Below, piece by piece: positions 17,163 to 25,504 of a stretch of DNA of 64,000 nt. The notes below the pieces were generated by a model, which saw only the letters and a program-made list of their open reading frames with translations, did not search any database and was not told where the DNA came from. Source of the DNA: Nannocystis bainbridge (GTDB lineage Bacteria; Myxococcota_A; Polyangia; Nannocystales; Nannocystaceae); assembly GCF_028368995.1 (NCBI RefSeq), contig NZ_JAQNDL010000003.1:2542001-2606000 (forward strand), in the 5' to 3' direction. The translations under genes and the position numbers were made by a program. The first letter of the stretch is position 1; each line of letters starts with the position of its first letter.

Positions 17163-17233
17163 CCGCGTCCGTGGACGGTGCCACACCTCGTCTGATAAGC
17201 GAGCCCTTCGGAGTTCAACTCTCCGGGCGCGGA
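17163..17233 (+). tRNA. tRNA-Ile(GAT), last array member
   Basis: Acceptor CCGCGTC/GGCGCGG (one T-G), D stem TGG/CCA, anticodon stem CTCGT/GCGAG with loop CTGATAA, T stem CGGAG/CTCCG with loop TTCAACT, A73. Confidence 0.8.
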
Positions 17234-17268
17234 TTTCGATTCTCTTCCTCATCCACGATCCGCGTCGT

Positions 17269-17291
17269 GCCCCGGGCTCATGGCCCGGGGC
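17269..17291. terminator. Hairpin closing the tRNA array and tetR
   Basis: GCCCCGGGC pairs with GCCCGGGGC (9 bp, 5-base loop). It overlaps the stop codon of the convergent TetR gene and follows the last tRNA by 35 bases, so it could serve both directions. Confidence 0.6.
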
Positions 17292-17904
17292 GCGGCGCCA
17301 GGTAGCCGCCGACGAGGGCGATGAGCTCCTCGACGAGGCGGGGGTCGGACAGCCGCTCGGGCTGCTCGAGCACGCACGTGAGGATCACCCACTCGATCGC
17401 GCTGACGATCACGAACGCGGCCAGCTCCGGGTCGACCGGCCGCAGCTCGGCGCTGCGGGCGATCAACGCGTCGCGCAGGCGCTCGCGGCCCGCGTGCACG
17501 TGGGCCCGCAACGCCTCGACGCGACCGACCCGCGGCACGTGCAGCAGCACCGCGCGGAAGAACTCCAGATCGCCGCGGTAGAGGTCGATCGCGGCGCGCA
17601 GGCCGTCGCGCATCTGCTCGGCGAAGGAGCCGCCGTCGGGCGCCGGGACCTCGAACACGCGCTCGATGCCGCGGGTGAACTTGCGGTCGAGCGCCGCCGC
17701 GAGCATCGCCTCCTTGCTCGGGAAGTACTGGTAGAGCGAACCGACGCTGACCCCGGCGACCCGCGCGATCTCGTTGGTCGTCGTCGCCTCGAGGCCGCGC
17801 TCGCCGAGCACGCGGACGGCGGCGTCGAGCAGCGTATCGACCATCTGCTGGCTCCGCGCCTGGCGCGGCTGCTTGCGCGGGGTATGGCGAATCGGCGAAG
17901 TCAT
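17278..17904 (-). CDS. TetR-family transcriptional regulator
   Basis: 208 residues. The N-terminal helix-turn-helix is typical: LLDAAVRVLGERGLEATTTNEIARVAGV, then SVGSLYQYFPSKEAM at about 24-68. The C-terminal ligand domain is helical and divergent. It follows the cupin gene by 28 bp and is probably co-transcribed, so it may control this operon and perhaps the katA cluster upstream. A perfect 20-bp palindrome at 18438-18457 upstream of the operon is a candidate operator. The ligand is unknown. Confidence 0.85.
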   Translation of the reverse strand: MTSPIRHTPRKQPRQARSQQMVDTLLDAAVRVLGERGLEATTTNEIARVAGVSVGSLYQYFPSKEAMLAAALDRKFTRGIERVFEVPAPDGGSFAEQMRDGLRAAIDLYRGDLEFFRAVLLHVPRVGRVEALRAHVHAGRERLRDALIARSAELRPVDPELAAFVIVSAIEWVILTCVLEQPERLSDPRLVEELIALVGGYLAPRPGP

Positions 17905-17932
17905 CGGATCGCCCCTCGCACCGGGAGCACGG

Positions 17933-18364
17933 TCATTCGCCCTGCTCCGCGCTCTCGCGCGTCGGCGTCGGCGTCGGCTCGGCGGCGACGGCGGCGGGGG
18001 TCGCCTTGACGATCAGGTAGCGCAGCGGCGCGTCGTCACGCTCGTTGCGCAGCTCGAGCGTCGACCGGAACGGCAGGAACACCACCGAGCCGGGGCCGAA
18101 CGGCAGCGCGTGGCCGTCGACCCGCGCCTCGCCGCAGCCCGTCAGGCCGATCACGATCTCCGAGTCGCGCTGCTGCACGTGGCGCCCCACGTGCCCGCCC
18201 GCCTCGAGCACGCACGAGAGCACCGACGTGAACGGCGGCGCGGGCTGGCCCGCCAGCAGGTCCCAGACGAGCACCTCGCCGTGACCGCCGAACATCGCCT
18301 GTCGCCGCGAGGGTGGGCCGTGACCGATCTGCATCGGCCCATGATACCACGCCTCGCCCGCCAT
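17933..18364 (-). CDS. Cupin-domain protein
   Basis: 143 residues; a start at ATG 18334 (MQIGHGPPSRRQAM) is equally possible. One cupin barrel is seen: CVLEAGGHVGRHVQQRDSEIV for motif 1 and FGPGSVVFLPFRSTLELRN for motif 2. Motif 1 keeps a G-x-H-x-H-like series, so a metal may bind. The C-terminal 20 residues are Pro/Thr/Glu-rich. Small single-domain cupins often bind a ligand or protect against metal or oxidative stress; no substrate can be named. It sits between the katA cluster and tetR. Confidence 0.75.
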   Translation of the reverse strand: MAGEAWYHGPMQIGHGPPSRRQAMFGGHGEVLVWDLLAGQPAPPFTSVLSCVLEAGGHVGRHVQQRDSEIVIGLTGCGEARVDGHALPFGPGSVVFLPFRSTLELRNERDDAPLRYLIVKATPAAVAAEPTPTPTRESAEQGE

Positions 18365-18437
18365 GACGGACGAATCCGCGCCCCGCCAGCGCCGTCGCCC
18401 TCACGAATGGCGGCACGGAGCGCTGTGTCCACGCATT

Positions 18438-18457
18438 CGAGCTATGATCATAGCTCG
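18438..18457. promoter_or_regulatory. Perfect 20-bp palindrome, candidate TetR operator
   Basis: CGAGCTATGATCATAGCTCG reads the same on both strands. It covers the stop codon of the metallo-beta-lactamase gene and lies 74-104 bases upstream of the possible cupin starts. Length and symmetry suit a TetR dimer, or it may be a terminator without a loop. The core ATGATCATAGC recurs at 25554-25564. Confidence 0.45.
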
Positions 18458-19290
18458 AGCGTGGCCCCGAGACCCAGGAAGCGCGTGCGCTCCTCCAGAC
18501 CCGCGGCTGCGAACGCGCGGTGCAGCTCGCTCTCCGGCTGCTGGAAATGCGCCCAGCCGGTGCGGTGGATCGGCAAGATCTGCCTGGCATCGACCATGCG
18601 GCAGGCCGCGATCGCCTCGGCCGCGTCGAACGTGAAGCGGGCATGGCGGAAGCCCGGCGCGTGCGGGAAGCCGACGGCGCCGCAGTGGACCACCGCGAGG
18701 TCGACGGGGCGCTCGCGCCGGAGCTCGGACAGTTTGGCCGCGAGCGCCGGAAACATCACCGTGTCGCCCGAGATCCACACGCGCGGGCCGTCGTCGACGT
18801 CGATCACGAAGCCCGTGACCTCGTGGACCTGCGGCGCGTAGCTCGGGCCGTGGCGGGCCACGATCGCGGTGATCGTCAGCGGCCCGACGCGTGTGCGAGC
18901 GCCCGGTGCGAGGCCGATCGCGCGCTCGCCGAGGCCGAGGCCGCGGCCGGGCGCGTCATGGTTCGCCGGCGAGCGGGCCAGGCGGCGCGCGCTCGGCACG
19001 GTCGTGATCACCTGCGCCACGCGGGCCTCGTCGGCCACCAGCGCGCGGCCGGAGAGATCGAGGTTGTCGGCGTGATGGTCGTGGCTGAGCAGCACCGCGT
19101 CGAAGCGGCCGAGCGACGCCGGGCTCACCGGCGTCGTGTAGCGCTTCTCACTGGCGAACCACGAGCGCGGCGTGAACCACAGCCCGAAGTCGTAGGTGCT
19201 GCCCATCGCATCGAACACCGGGTCGGTCAGGAGCCGCGTCTCACCGACGCGGATCGCCAGCGTCGCGGTGCCGAGGTACGTCAGCTCCAT
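18448..19290 (-). CDS. Metallo-beta-lactamase-fold hydrolase (UlaG-like)
   Basis: 280 residues from ATG 19290, only 7 bp past the previous stop; the longer frame overlaps that gene and lacks family similarity. MELTYLGTATLAIRVGETRLLTDPVF and LLSHDHHADNLD show the fold, with H-x-H-x-D-H-like zinc ligands; WISGDTVMFP gives the bridging Asp and LPIHRTGW a late His. The arrangement is that of the UlaG/YtnP-like group, which hydrolyses lactones or phosphodiesters. Third gene of the katA operon, so a role in detoxifying oxidised products is plausible but unproven. Confidence 0.8.
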   Translation of the reverse strand: MELTYLGTATLAIRVGETRLLTDPVFDAMGSTYDFGLWFTPRSWFASEKRYTTPVSPASLGRFDAVLLSHDHHADNLDLSGRALVADEARVAQVITTVPSARRLARSPANHDAPGRGLGLGERAIGLAPGARTRVGPLTITAIVARHGPSYAPQVHEVTGFVIDVDDGPRVWISGDTVMFPALAAKLSELRRERPVDLAVVHCGAVGFPHAPGFRHARFTFDAAEAIAACRMVDARQILPIHRTGWAHFQQPESELHRAFAAAGLEERTRFLGLGATLEL

Positions 19291-19297
19291 GGCCGGC

Positions 19298-20131
19298 TCA
19301 CGACGCCGCGCGGCTCTGCAGGAACGCCAGCAGGTCGGCGTTGATGCGGTCCTTTTGGGTGGTCGGCAGGCCGTGGTCACCGCCCGCGTAGACCTTGAGC
19401 TGCGAGCCCTTGACCAGCTTGTGACCGGCGTGCGCACTGGCGCCGATGGGCACTATTTGGTCGTCGTCTCCGTGGATGAACAGCGTCGGCACGTCGACCT
19501 TCTTCAGGTCCTCGGTGAAGTCGGTCTCGGAGAACGCCTTGATGCAATCGAGCGCGTTCTTGAGGCCGGCCTGCATGCCCTGGCGCCAGAAGCTGTCGCG
19601 CACGCCGTCGGACAGCTTGCCGCCGGGGCGATTGGCGCCGTAGAACGCGGTCGGCAGGTCCTTGAAGAACTGCGAGCGGTCGGCCGTGACGGCGGTGCGG
19701 ATGCCATCGAACGCGTCGAGCGGGATGCCGCCCGGGTTGGCCTCCGTCTTCAGCATCAGCGGCGGCACCGCGCCGACCAGCACCAGCTGGGCGACCCGCG
19801 ACGTGCCGTGGCGACCGACGTAGCGGGTCGCCTCGCCGCCGCCCGTCGAGTGGCCGATGAGCGTCGCCTGCTGCAGATCGAGGTGCTCGATCAGCTGCGC
19901 CAGGTCGTCGGCGTACGTGTCCATCTCATTGCCGTCGTACGGCTGGCTCGAGCGACCGTGACCGCGACGGTCGTGGGCGATGCAGCGATAGCCGCGCGCC
20001 GCGAGGAACACCATCTGGTCCTCCCACGCGTCGGCGGTGAGCGGCCAGCCGTGGCTGAACACCACCGGGCGACCGGCGCCCCAATCCTTGTAGTAGATCT
20101 GCGTTCCATCCTTGACGGTGATCGTGGCCAT
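19298..20131 (-). CDS. Alpha/beta hydrolase, non-haem chloroperoxidase/esterase type
   Basis: 277 residues. HGWPLTADAWEDQ, RGHGRS, the nucleophile elbow GHSTGG (Ser95), acid in HGDDDQIVP and His in GGDHGL form a complete triad of the cofactor-free haloperoxidase/perhydrolase family. Such enzymes hydrolyse esters and can make peracids from peroxide. It starts 6 bp after katA stops, so the two are co-transcribed, and pairing with a catalase fits a link to peroxide. Confidence 0.88.
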   Translation of the reverse strand: MATITVKDGTQIYYKDWGAGRPVVFSHGWPLTADAWEDQMVFLAARGYRCIAHDRRGHGRSSQPYDGNEMDTYADDLAQLIEHLDLQQATLIGHSTGGGEATRYVGRHGTSRVAQLVLVGAVPPLMLKTEANPGGIPLDAFDGIRTAVTADRSQFFKDLPTAFYGANRPGGKLSDGVRDSFWRQGMQAGLKNALDCIKAFSETDFTEDLKKVDVPTLFIHGDDDQIVPIGASAHAGHKLVKGSQLKVYAGGDHGLPTTQKDRINADLLAFLQSRAAS

Positions 20132-20137
20132 GACGGG

Positions 20138-21613
20138 TCAGTCCTTTCTCTCGTTCGCCGGCGCGGCGGCGGGTTGGTCGAGGCCCAGCGCGCGGGCCAC
20201 ACCGGCACCGTACGCGGGATCGGCCTTCGTGCAATTGGCGACGTGGCGGCGCTGCACCTCGAGCGACGCGCCGCCGAGCGAGCGGCCGGTGTTGGCGAAC
20301 AGCGCCTGCTGCTGCGCCGGTTTCATCAGGCGGAACAGGTTACCCGGCTGCTCCCAGTGGTCCTCGTCGACGCGGTGGTCCCAGTGGGCCGCGTCGCCCG
20401 GGGTCGCGAGCGGCGGCTCACCTGCGTCGGGGTTGTCGTTCCATTCGCCGTGGCGGTTGGGCCAGTAGTGCTTGGTCGCGCCGAGGTTGCCGTCGACCCG
20501 CATCGCGCCGTCGCGGTGGAAGCTGTGGAACGGGCACTTCGGGGCGTTGACGGGGATCTGATTGAAGTTGACGCCGAGGCGGTAGCGCTGGGCGTCGCCG
20601 TAGGAGAAGAGGCGCGACTGCAGCATGCGGTCGGGCGAGAAGCCGATCCCGGGGACGATGTTGGCCGGCGAGAACGCGGCCTGCTCGACCTCGGCGAACA
20701 CGTTGTCGGGGTTGCGATTGAGCTCGAGCACGCCGACCTCGATGAGCGGGTAATCGCCGTGCGGCCACACCTTCGTCAGGTCGAACGGGTTGTGCTTGTG
20801 CGTCTGCGCCTGCGCCTCGGTCATCACCTGAATGCAGAACTTCCAGCGCGGGAAGCGGCCGGCCTCGAGGCTCTCGAACAGGTCGCGCTGGCTGCTCTCG
20901 CGGTCCTTGCCGACCACCGCCTCGGCCTCGGCGTCGGTGAAATTTTCGATGCCCTGCTGGCTTACGAAATGGAACTTGACCCACACGCGCTCGTTGGCCC
21001 CGTTGATCAGGCTGAAGGTGTGGCTGCCGAAACCGTGCATCGTGCGATAGCTGCGCGGCAGGCCGCGGTCGCTCATCACGATCGTCACCTGGTGCAGCGC
21101 CTCCGGCAGGCCCGACCAGAAATCCCAGTTGTTGTCGGCGTTGCGCATGCCGGTCCGCGGGTCGCGCTTGACCGCGTGGTTGAGGTCGGGGAAGCGCAGC
21201 GGATCGCGGAAGAAGAACACCGGGGTGTTGTTGCCGACGATGTCCCAGTTACCCTCTTCGGTGTAGAACTTGACCGCGAAGCCACGGATGTCGCGCTCGG
21301 CGTCGGCGGCCCCGCGCTCGCCCGCGACCGTCGAGAAGCGCACGAACACCGGCGTCTGCTTGCCGACCGCGCCGAACAGCTTGGCCCGGCTGTAACGCGT
21401 GACGTCCTGCGTCACGGTGAAGGTGCCGTAGGCTCCCGAGCCCTTGGCGTGCATGCGCCGCTCGGGGATCACCTCGCGGTCGAAGTGCGCGAGCTTCTCG
21501 AGCAGCCAGATGTCTTGCAAGAGCGCCGGGCCGCGCGGACCCACCGTCTGAATGTTGACATTGTCGACCACGGGCGCGCCCGTCGCGTGCGTCAATTTGG
21601 GCTTTTCGGACAT
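20138..21613 (-). CDS. katA: Monofunctional haem catalase
   Basis: 491 residues, the size of small-subunit clade catalases. Catalytic His55 in RRMHAKGSGAYG, distal Asn in VGNNTPVFFFRDP, and the proximal Tyr in RLFSYGDAQRYRLG are all present. It breaks hydrogen peroxide into water and oxygen in the cytoplasm. GGAGG stands 6 bases before ATG. First gene of a minus-strand operon with the hydrolase and metallo-beta-lactamase genes. A hairpin plus T-run (21650-21670) in its leader is shared with the lipase gene at 24657, pointing to common control. Confidence 0.95.
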   Translation of the reverse strand: MSEKPKLTHATGAPVVDNVNIQTVGPRGPALLQDIWLLEKLAHFDREVIPERRMHAKGSGAYGTFTVTQDVTRYSRAKLFGAVGKQTPVFVRFSTVAGERGAADAERDIRGFAVKFYTEEGNWDIVGNNTPVFFFRDPLRFPDLNHAVKRDPRTGMRNADNNWDFWSGLPEALHQVTIVMSDRGLPRSYRTMHGFGSHTFSLINGANERVWVKFHFVSQQGIENFTDAEAEAVVGKDRESSQRDLFESLEAGRFPRWKFCIQVMTEAQAQTHKHNPFDLTKVWPHGDYPLIEVGVLELNRNPDNVFAEVEQAAFSPANIVPGIGFSPDRMLQSRLFSYGDAQRYRLGVNFNQIPVNAPKCPFHSFHRDGAMRVDGNLGATKHYWPNRHGEWNDNPDAGEPPLATPGDAAHWDHRVDEDHWEQPGNLFRLMKPAQQQALFANTGRSLGGASLEVQRRHVANCTKADPAYGAGVARALGLDQPAAAPANERKD

Positions 21614-21649
21614 CAGTACCTCCGGTGTATCGCGAGCATGCCCGAAAGC

Positions 21650-21671
21650 GAAAACCCGACCAAGGTCGGGT
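21650..21671 (-). promoter_or_regulatory. Leader hairpin CCCGACC-TT-GGTCGGG with T-run upstream of katA
   Basis: On the minus strand a 7-bp stem with a 2-base loop is followed by TTTTC, then 37 bases later by the katA start. It can be the terminator of the sensor kinase gene ending at 21778. A copy identical over 22 bases stands in the same orientation before the lipase gene (24525-24546), which is not downstream of any gene on that strand, so an attenuator or operator is the better single explanation. Confidence 0.6.
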
Positions 21672-21777
21672 GACCGCGTTCGGCCCGTTTCGCGGTCGGG
21701 CCGGATCGAGGCTCGCTATCCTCGATCGTCACGGCGCCGTGACGGCAGCGACGATCCGGAAAAGCCCCATCAGGTCT

Positions 21778-24441
21778 TCACGCCCGCAGCTCCTCGAGCG
21801 CGAACTGAAACGTCGCCCCATGGGTCTCGTTGGCGGTGGCCCACAGCTTGCCGCCGTGGCGCTCGAGGATCGAGCGGCTGATCGAAAGACCCATGCCGAG
21901 GCCGTGCTCCTTCGTGGTGTAGAAGGCGTCGAAAAGGCGCGCGCGGTCGGTGCCGGCGCCCAGGCCGACGCCGACGTCTTCGACCGCGACGTGCACGAAC
22001 GAGCCGCTCTGACGCCGCTCGACGAACGAGTGGATCACCACGCGACGGCGCTCCGCCGGCATGTCCTTGCACGCCTCGCCGGCGTTGAGCAGCAGGTTCA
22101 GCACCACCTGTCGCAGCTGCACCGGATCGCCCTCCACTCGCGGTAATTCGGGCAGCAGCGCCTGATGAATCTCGATGTGGTGCCGCGTCAGCTGCGGCGC
22201 CACCAGCGGGACCACCTCGCGGATCACGTCGTTGAGGTCGCACGCGAGGTGCTGCGGCGACACCCGCGACAGCAGCGAGCGGATCTGCCGCAACACCTGG
22301 GCCGCGCGCCCGCCCTGGTCGATGATCACGGCCAACGACTCGCGCACCTTCGCCAGCGCCGGCGGCTCGGCGGCCGACCAGTTGAGCGCCGCGCTGGCCT
22401 CGGCGATGATCGCCGTCAACGGTTGATTGACCTCGTGGGCGATCGAGGCCGCCAGCTCGCCGAGAGTCGTCACCCGCGAGACGTGGGTCAGGGCCGCCTG
22501 CGCCTGCTGCAGCTCGTCGGCCGCGCGGCGGCTGGCGGTGATGTCGGTCGCAGCGCCGACGAGCTCGAACTCGCCGGCGGCGCTGGTGCGCGAGCGGCCG
22601 AGCACGCGGACCAGCTTGACCGCGCCGTCGTCCATCACCAGGCGATGCTCGTGGTCGAAGTCGCCGCCCTCGCGCAGCGTCCGGCGCACGAGCTCGACGA
22701 CGCGCTCGCTATCGTCGGGGTGGATGCGCTCGAGCAACTGGGCGAGGTCGGGCCGCGGCGTCCCGGGCAGGCCGACGATCTCGCGGATGCCCTCGGAGAA
22801 GTCGCATTCACGGGTGCGGAGGTTGACGCCGAAGCTGCCGGTGCGACTGAGGCGCTCGGCCTCGACGCGATACGCCTCGCTGCGCCGCAACGCTTCCTCT
22901 GACTGGCTGCGCTCGATCGCCAGGCTGGTCACGCGGGCGCACCACTCGAGCAGCTCGAGCTCGCTGGCGGTCGGGCCGCGCGGCTGGGCGGCGTAGATGC
23001 CGAACGTGCCCAGCACCCTGCCGTCGGTCGAGAACATCGGCAGCGACCAGCACGCGCGCAGGCCGTGGGCCAGCGCGTGCTCGCGGAACAGCGCGCCGAG
23101 CGGGTCGGTCTCGATGTCGGTCACCACGACCAGCTCTCTCCGCCAGGCCGCGGTCCCGCACACGAACGCGTTCGGCCCGATCGGCGAGCCGTCGATCGCC
23201 GCGGTGAAGCTGCGCGGCAGGCTCACCGCGGCGATGTGGCGCACGGTGCCCGCTTCGGGATCGAGCAAAAGGATCGACGCTCGCGCGCCCGGGGTGCCTT
23301 CCTCGACCAGACGGACCACGCCTTCGAGGAAGCGCGAGGCCGGTTCGCCGCGCGTCAGCATCTCGAGCAGGCGCTGCTCGCCGGCGGCGCGCGCCTGCGC
23401 TTGCTTCTGCTCCTCGATGTCGCTGCCGAGGCCCCACCACTTCGCCACCTCGCCGCGCTCGTCGAGCAGCGGCACCGCGTGGATCTGGAACCACCGGTAG
23501 CGACCGCACGCGCGCTTCAGACGGGCCTCGATGCGCCCCTCCTTGCCCGACGCGAGCAGCCGCGCCCACGCTTCGATCACCGCGGCGCGGTCGCTCGGAT
23601 GGACCAGGTCGGTGGTCACCCAGGCCCAACCTCGCAGCTCCGGCTCCGCCTTGCCCGCGTACGTCTGCCAGCCCCGGCTCAGGAACTCGAGCGAGCCGTC
23701 GGCGCGGGCGCTCCACACCAGGCCGGGCACCGCGTCGATGACCGCGAGCAGCTCGTCGACCGCACCGCCGCCGTCGCGCAGATCGAGCAACGTCGGCGCG
23801 ATGTGACCGTGCGTTGCCCAGGCAACCGCGCATCGCTGAAGATCGGCGAGGACCTGGCTAGCCGTCGCGTACCCGACTTCGTCGCGCTCGACGAGCCGCG
23901 CCACGATCTGCTCGAGCGCCCGCGGCGACCCGTCCGTCGCGCCGACCAACATCTCGTGCAGCACCGCGCCGCAGCCGCGGAGGTCGCAGCGCACGTCGAC
24001 GGAGCGATCGGTCACGACCGCGCCGAGCCGCGCCGCCGCGCCGAAGCCGGTCAGCCAGCACTCGCCGGTGGCCGGCTTCGTCAGCACGTTGCTCGCGCGG
24101 AAGTCGTTGTGCGCCAGGCCTCGCGCGTGCAGCCGCACCAGCGCGGTGACCAGCCCGATCGCCACGCGCAGGAACGCCGCGATGTCCCACGGCGCGCCGA
24201 GCAGCTCGCCGAGCGGCCGGCCGCCGGGATCGGCGAATGTCAGCGACACGCTGTCGCCGTCCCGCTCGATCGTCAGCGGGCGCAACGCCGCCGATGGATC
24301 GAGCTCGTCGCGCAGCGACCACTCGTGCTCGAGCATGGCGACGCCCCACGCGTCGCTGCAGGTCCGCACCAGCCGCGACGCGCTCCCGCCCGCTCCATCG
24401 ACGCGAATGTCACTCACGGGCGCGTGCAGAGTGAGACTCAT
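21778..24441 (-). CDS. Pseudokinase-PAS-GAF-PAS hybrid histidine kinase
   Basis: 887 residues from ATG 24441. About 30-215 resembles a Ser/Thr kinase C-lobe, but the catalytic loop reads HNDFRASNV (Arg for Lys) and DFG is replaced by TGFG, and no ATP-binding Lys is visible, so it is a pseudokinase. PAS follows at about 230-360 (SRGWQTYAG, GLGSDIEEQ), GAF at about 370-530, a second PAS at about 545-640, then HisKA with SIAHEVNQPLTAI (His669) and an HATPase_c with N and G boxes (NLLLNAGEA, GLGMGLSISRSI). Cytoplasmic, no membrane segment. No response regulator is adjacent. Layout matches kinase-GAF-HK hybrids common in Myxococcota. Confidence 0.85.
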   Translation of the reverse strand: MSLTLHAPVSDIRVDGAGGSASRLVRTCSDAWGVAMLEHEWSLRDELDPSAALRPLTIERDGDSVSLTFADPGGRPLGELLGAPWDIAAFLRVAIGLVTALVRLHARGLAHNDFRASNVLTKPATGECWLTGFGAAARLGAVVTDRSVDVRCDLRGCGAVLHEMLVGATDGSPRALEQIVARLVERDEVGYATASQVLADLQRCAVAWATHGHIAPTLLDLRDGGGAVDELLAVIDAVPGLVWSARADGSLEFLSRGWQTYAGKAEPELRGWAWVTTDLVHPSDRAAVIEAWARLLASGKEGRIEARLKRACGRYRWFQIHAVPLLDERGEVAKWWGLGSDIEEQKQAQARAAGEQRLLEMLTRGEPASRFLEGVVRLVEEGTPGARASILLLDPEAGTVRHIAAVSLPRSFTAAIDGSPIGPNAFVCGTAAWRRELVVVTDIETDPLGALFREHALAHGLRACWSLPMFSTDGRVLGTFGIYAAQPRGPTASELELLEWCARVTSLAIERSQSEEALRRSEAYRVEAERLSRTGSFGVNLRTRECDFSEGIREIVGLPGTPRPDLAQLLERIHPDDSERVVELVRRTLREGGDFDHEHRLVMDDGAVKLVRVLGRSRTSAAGEFELVGAATDITASRRAADELQQAQAALTHVSRVTTLGELAASIAHEVNQPLTAIIAEASAALNWSAAEPPALAKVRESLAVIIDQGGRAAQVLRQIRSLLSRVSPQHLACDLNDVIREVVPLVAPQLTRHHIEIHQALLPELPRVEGDPVQLRQVVLNLLLNAGEACKDMPAERRRVVIHSFVERRQSGSFVHVAVEDVGVGLGAGTDRARLFDAFYTTKEHGLGMGLSISRSILERHGGKLWATANETHGATFQFALEELRA

Positions 24442-24524
24442 GGACCGCCCGACTATAACCGCTTCTGCTTTTCGCACGAACCGGCTTTCGGAGGTCCCCA
24501 GCCCGCACGCGGACGTTCCGCCCG

Positions 24525-24546
24525 ACCCGACCTTGGTCGGGTTTTC
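24525..24546 (+). promoter_or_regulatory. Leader hairpin shared with katA, upstream of lipase gene
   Basis: ACCCGACC-TT-GGTCGGG then TTTTC. The stretch after it, GCGCTTGCGATCGCGGCGATAC, also loosely matches the katA leader (GCTTTCGGGCATGCTCGCGATAC). It lies between divergent genes, 112 bases before the lipase start, where a plain terminator has no upstream gene to serve. Confidence 0.6.
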
Positions 24547-24656
24547 TGCGCTTGCGATCGCGGCGATACGGATACGACTCCCACGCCTGCGCGGTCGGTC
24601 TCTCACGCTGAACCTCGCGCTGCGTGAGTCCGCCTCCAATCGGAAGGAACGTCGAG

Positions 24657-25478
24657 ATGAAGCAAGAGAAGTTCGCAGCCAACGACGGCACCCAGATCCA
24701 CCTGCGCTCGTGGCAGCCCGCCGACCCGCGCGCGATCCTGGTGATCGTCCATGGGTTCAAGGCGCACGGGGGCCTTTACGAGTGGGCCGGCGGCCAGTTC
24801 GCCGAGCGTGGGTTCGCCGTCTACGCGCTCGACCTGCGCGGTCACGGCGTGTCCGAGGGCGACCGGCTCGAGGTCGGCAAGTTCGGCGACTACGTCGGCG
24901 ACGTCCATACCCTCGTCAAGCTGGCCAAGGCCCGCAACCCCGGGCTGCAGGTGTTCCTGCTCGGACACAGCGCCGGCGGCGTGATCTCCAGCATCTACAC
25001 GCTCGAGCACCAGGAAGAGCTCGCGGGCTTCATCTGCGAGAGCTTCGCCCACGAGGTGCCGGCGCCGGACTTCGTGCTCGCGGTCCTCAAGGGCCTCAGC
25101 CACATCACGCCGCACGCCCACGTGCTCAAGCTCGAGGACGAGGGCTTCTCGCGCGACCCCGCGGTGGTGGAGGCGATGAAGAACGACCCGCTGATCGAGC
25201 GCCAGGGCTACCCGGCGTATACGGTCGCCGAGATGGTCCGCGCCGACGAGCGGCTCAAGCGCGAGTTCCCGCAGATCACCCTGCCGGTGCTCATCCTCCA
25301 CGGCACCGCGGACCGCGTGACCCTGCCGAAGGGCAGCCAGCGGTTCTTCGACACCGGCGGCTCGCAGGACAAGACCCTCAAGCTGTACGAGGACCACTAC
25401 CACGACCTGCTGGCCGACTACGGCAAGGAGACCGTGCTGGCCGACATCCTGGCGTGGATCGTGGCGCGCATCCGCTGA
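24657..25478 (+). CDS. Lysophospholipase/monoacylglycerol lipase-like alpha/beta hydrolase
   Basis: 273 residues; ATG 24657 follows GGAAGGAA at good spacing. VHGFKAHGGLYEW, ALDLRGHGVSEG, nucleophile elbow GHSAGG (Ser105), acid in LHGTADRVT and a His in YEDHYHDLL form the serine-hydrolase triad and cap layout of monoglyceride lipases and PldB-type lysophospholipases. No signal peptide, so it works in the cytoplasm or on the inner membrane face. Divergent from the hybrid kinase gene and sharing the katA leader element, it may belong to the same stress response, perhaps recycling damaged lipids. Confidence 0.88.
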   Translation: MKQEKFAANDGTQIHLRSWQPADPRAILVIVHGFKAHGGLYEWAGGQFAERGFAVYALDLRGHGVSEGDRLEVGKFGDYVGDVHTLVKLAKARNPGLQVFLLGHSAGGVISSIYTLEHQEELAGFICESFAHEVPAPDFVLAVLKGLSHITPHAHVLKLEDEGFSRDPAVVEAMKNDPLIERQGYPAYTVAEMVRADERLKREFPQITLPVLILHGTADRVTLPKGSQRFFDTGGSQDKTLKLYEDHYHDLLADYGKETVLADILAWIVARIR

Positions 25479-25504
25479 GCGTCGACTGCCACCATTCAGG
25501 TCAG

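Noticed and set aside
14666..17233. CRISPR array
   Set aside because: Repeats are tRNA arms of different sequence; no constant repeat or regular spacer.
13907..17300. Integrative element bounded by att sites in the tRNAs
   Set aside because: No integrase, no direct repeat of a tRNA 3' end outside the array, and no phage gene in the window.
24526..24545. Ordinary Rho-independent terminator
   Set aside because: No plus-strand gene lies upstream to be terminated, and an identical copy leads katA; kept as a regulatory leader.
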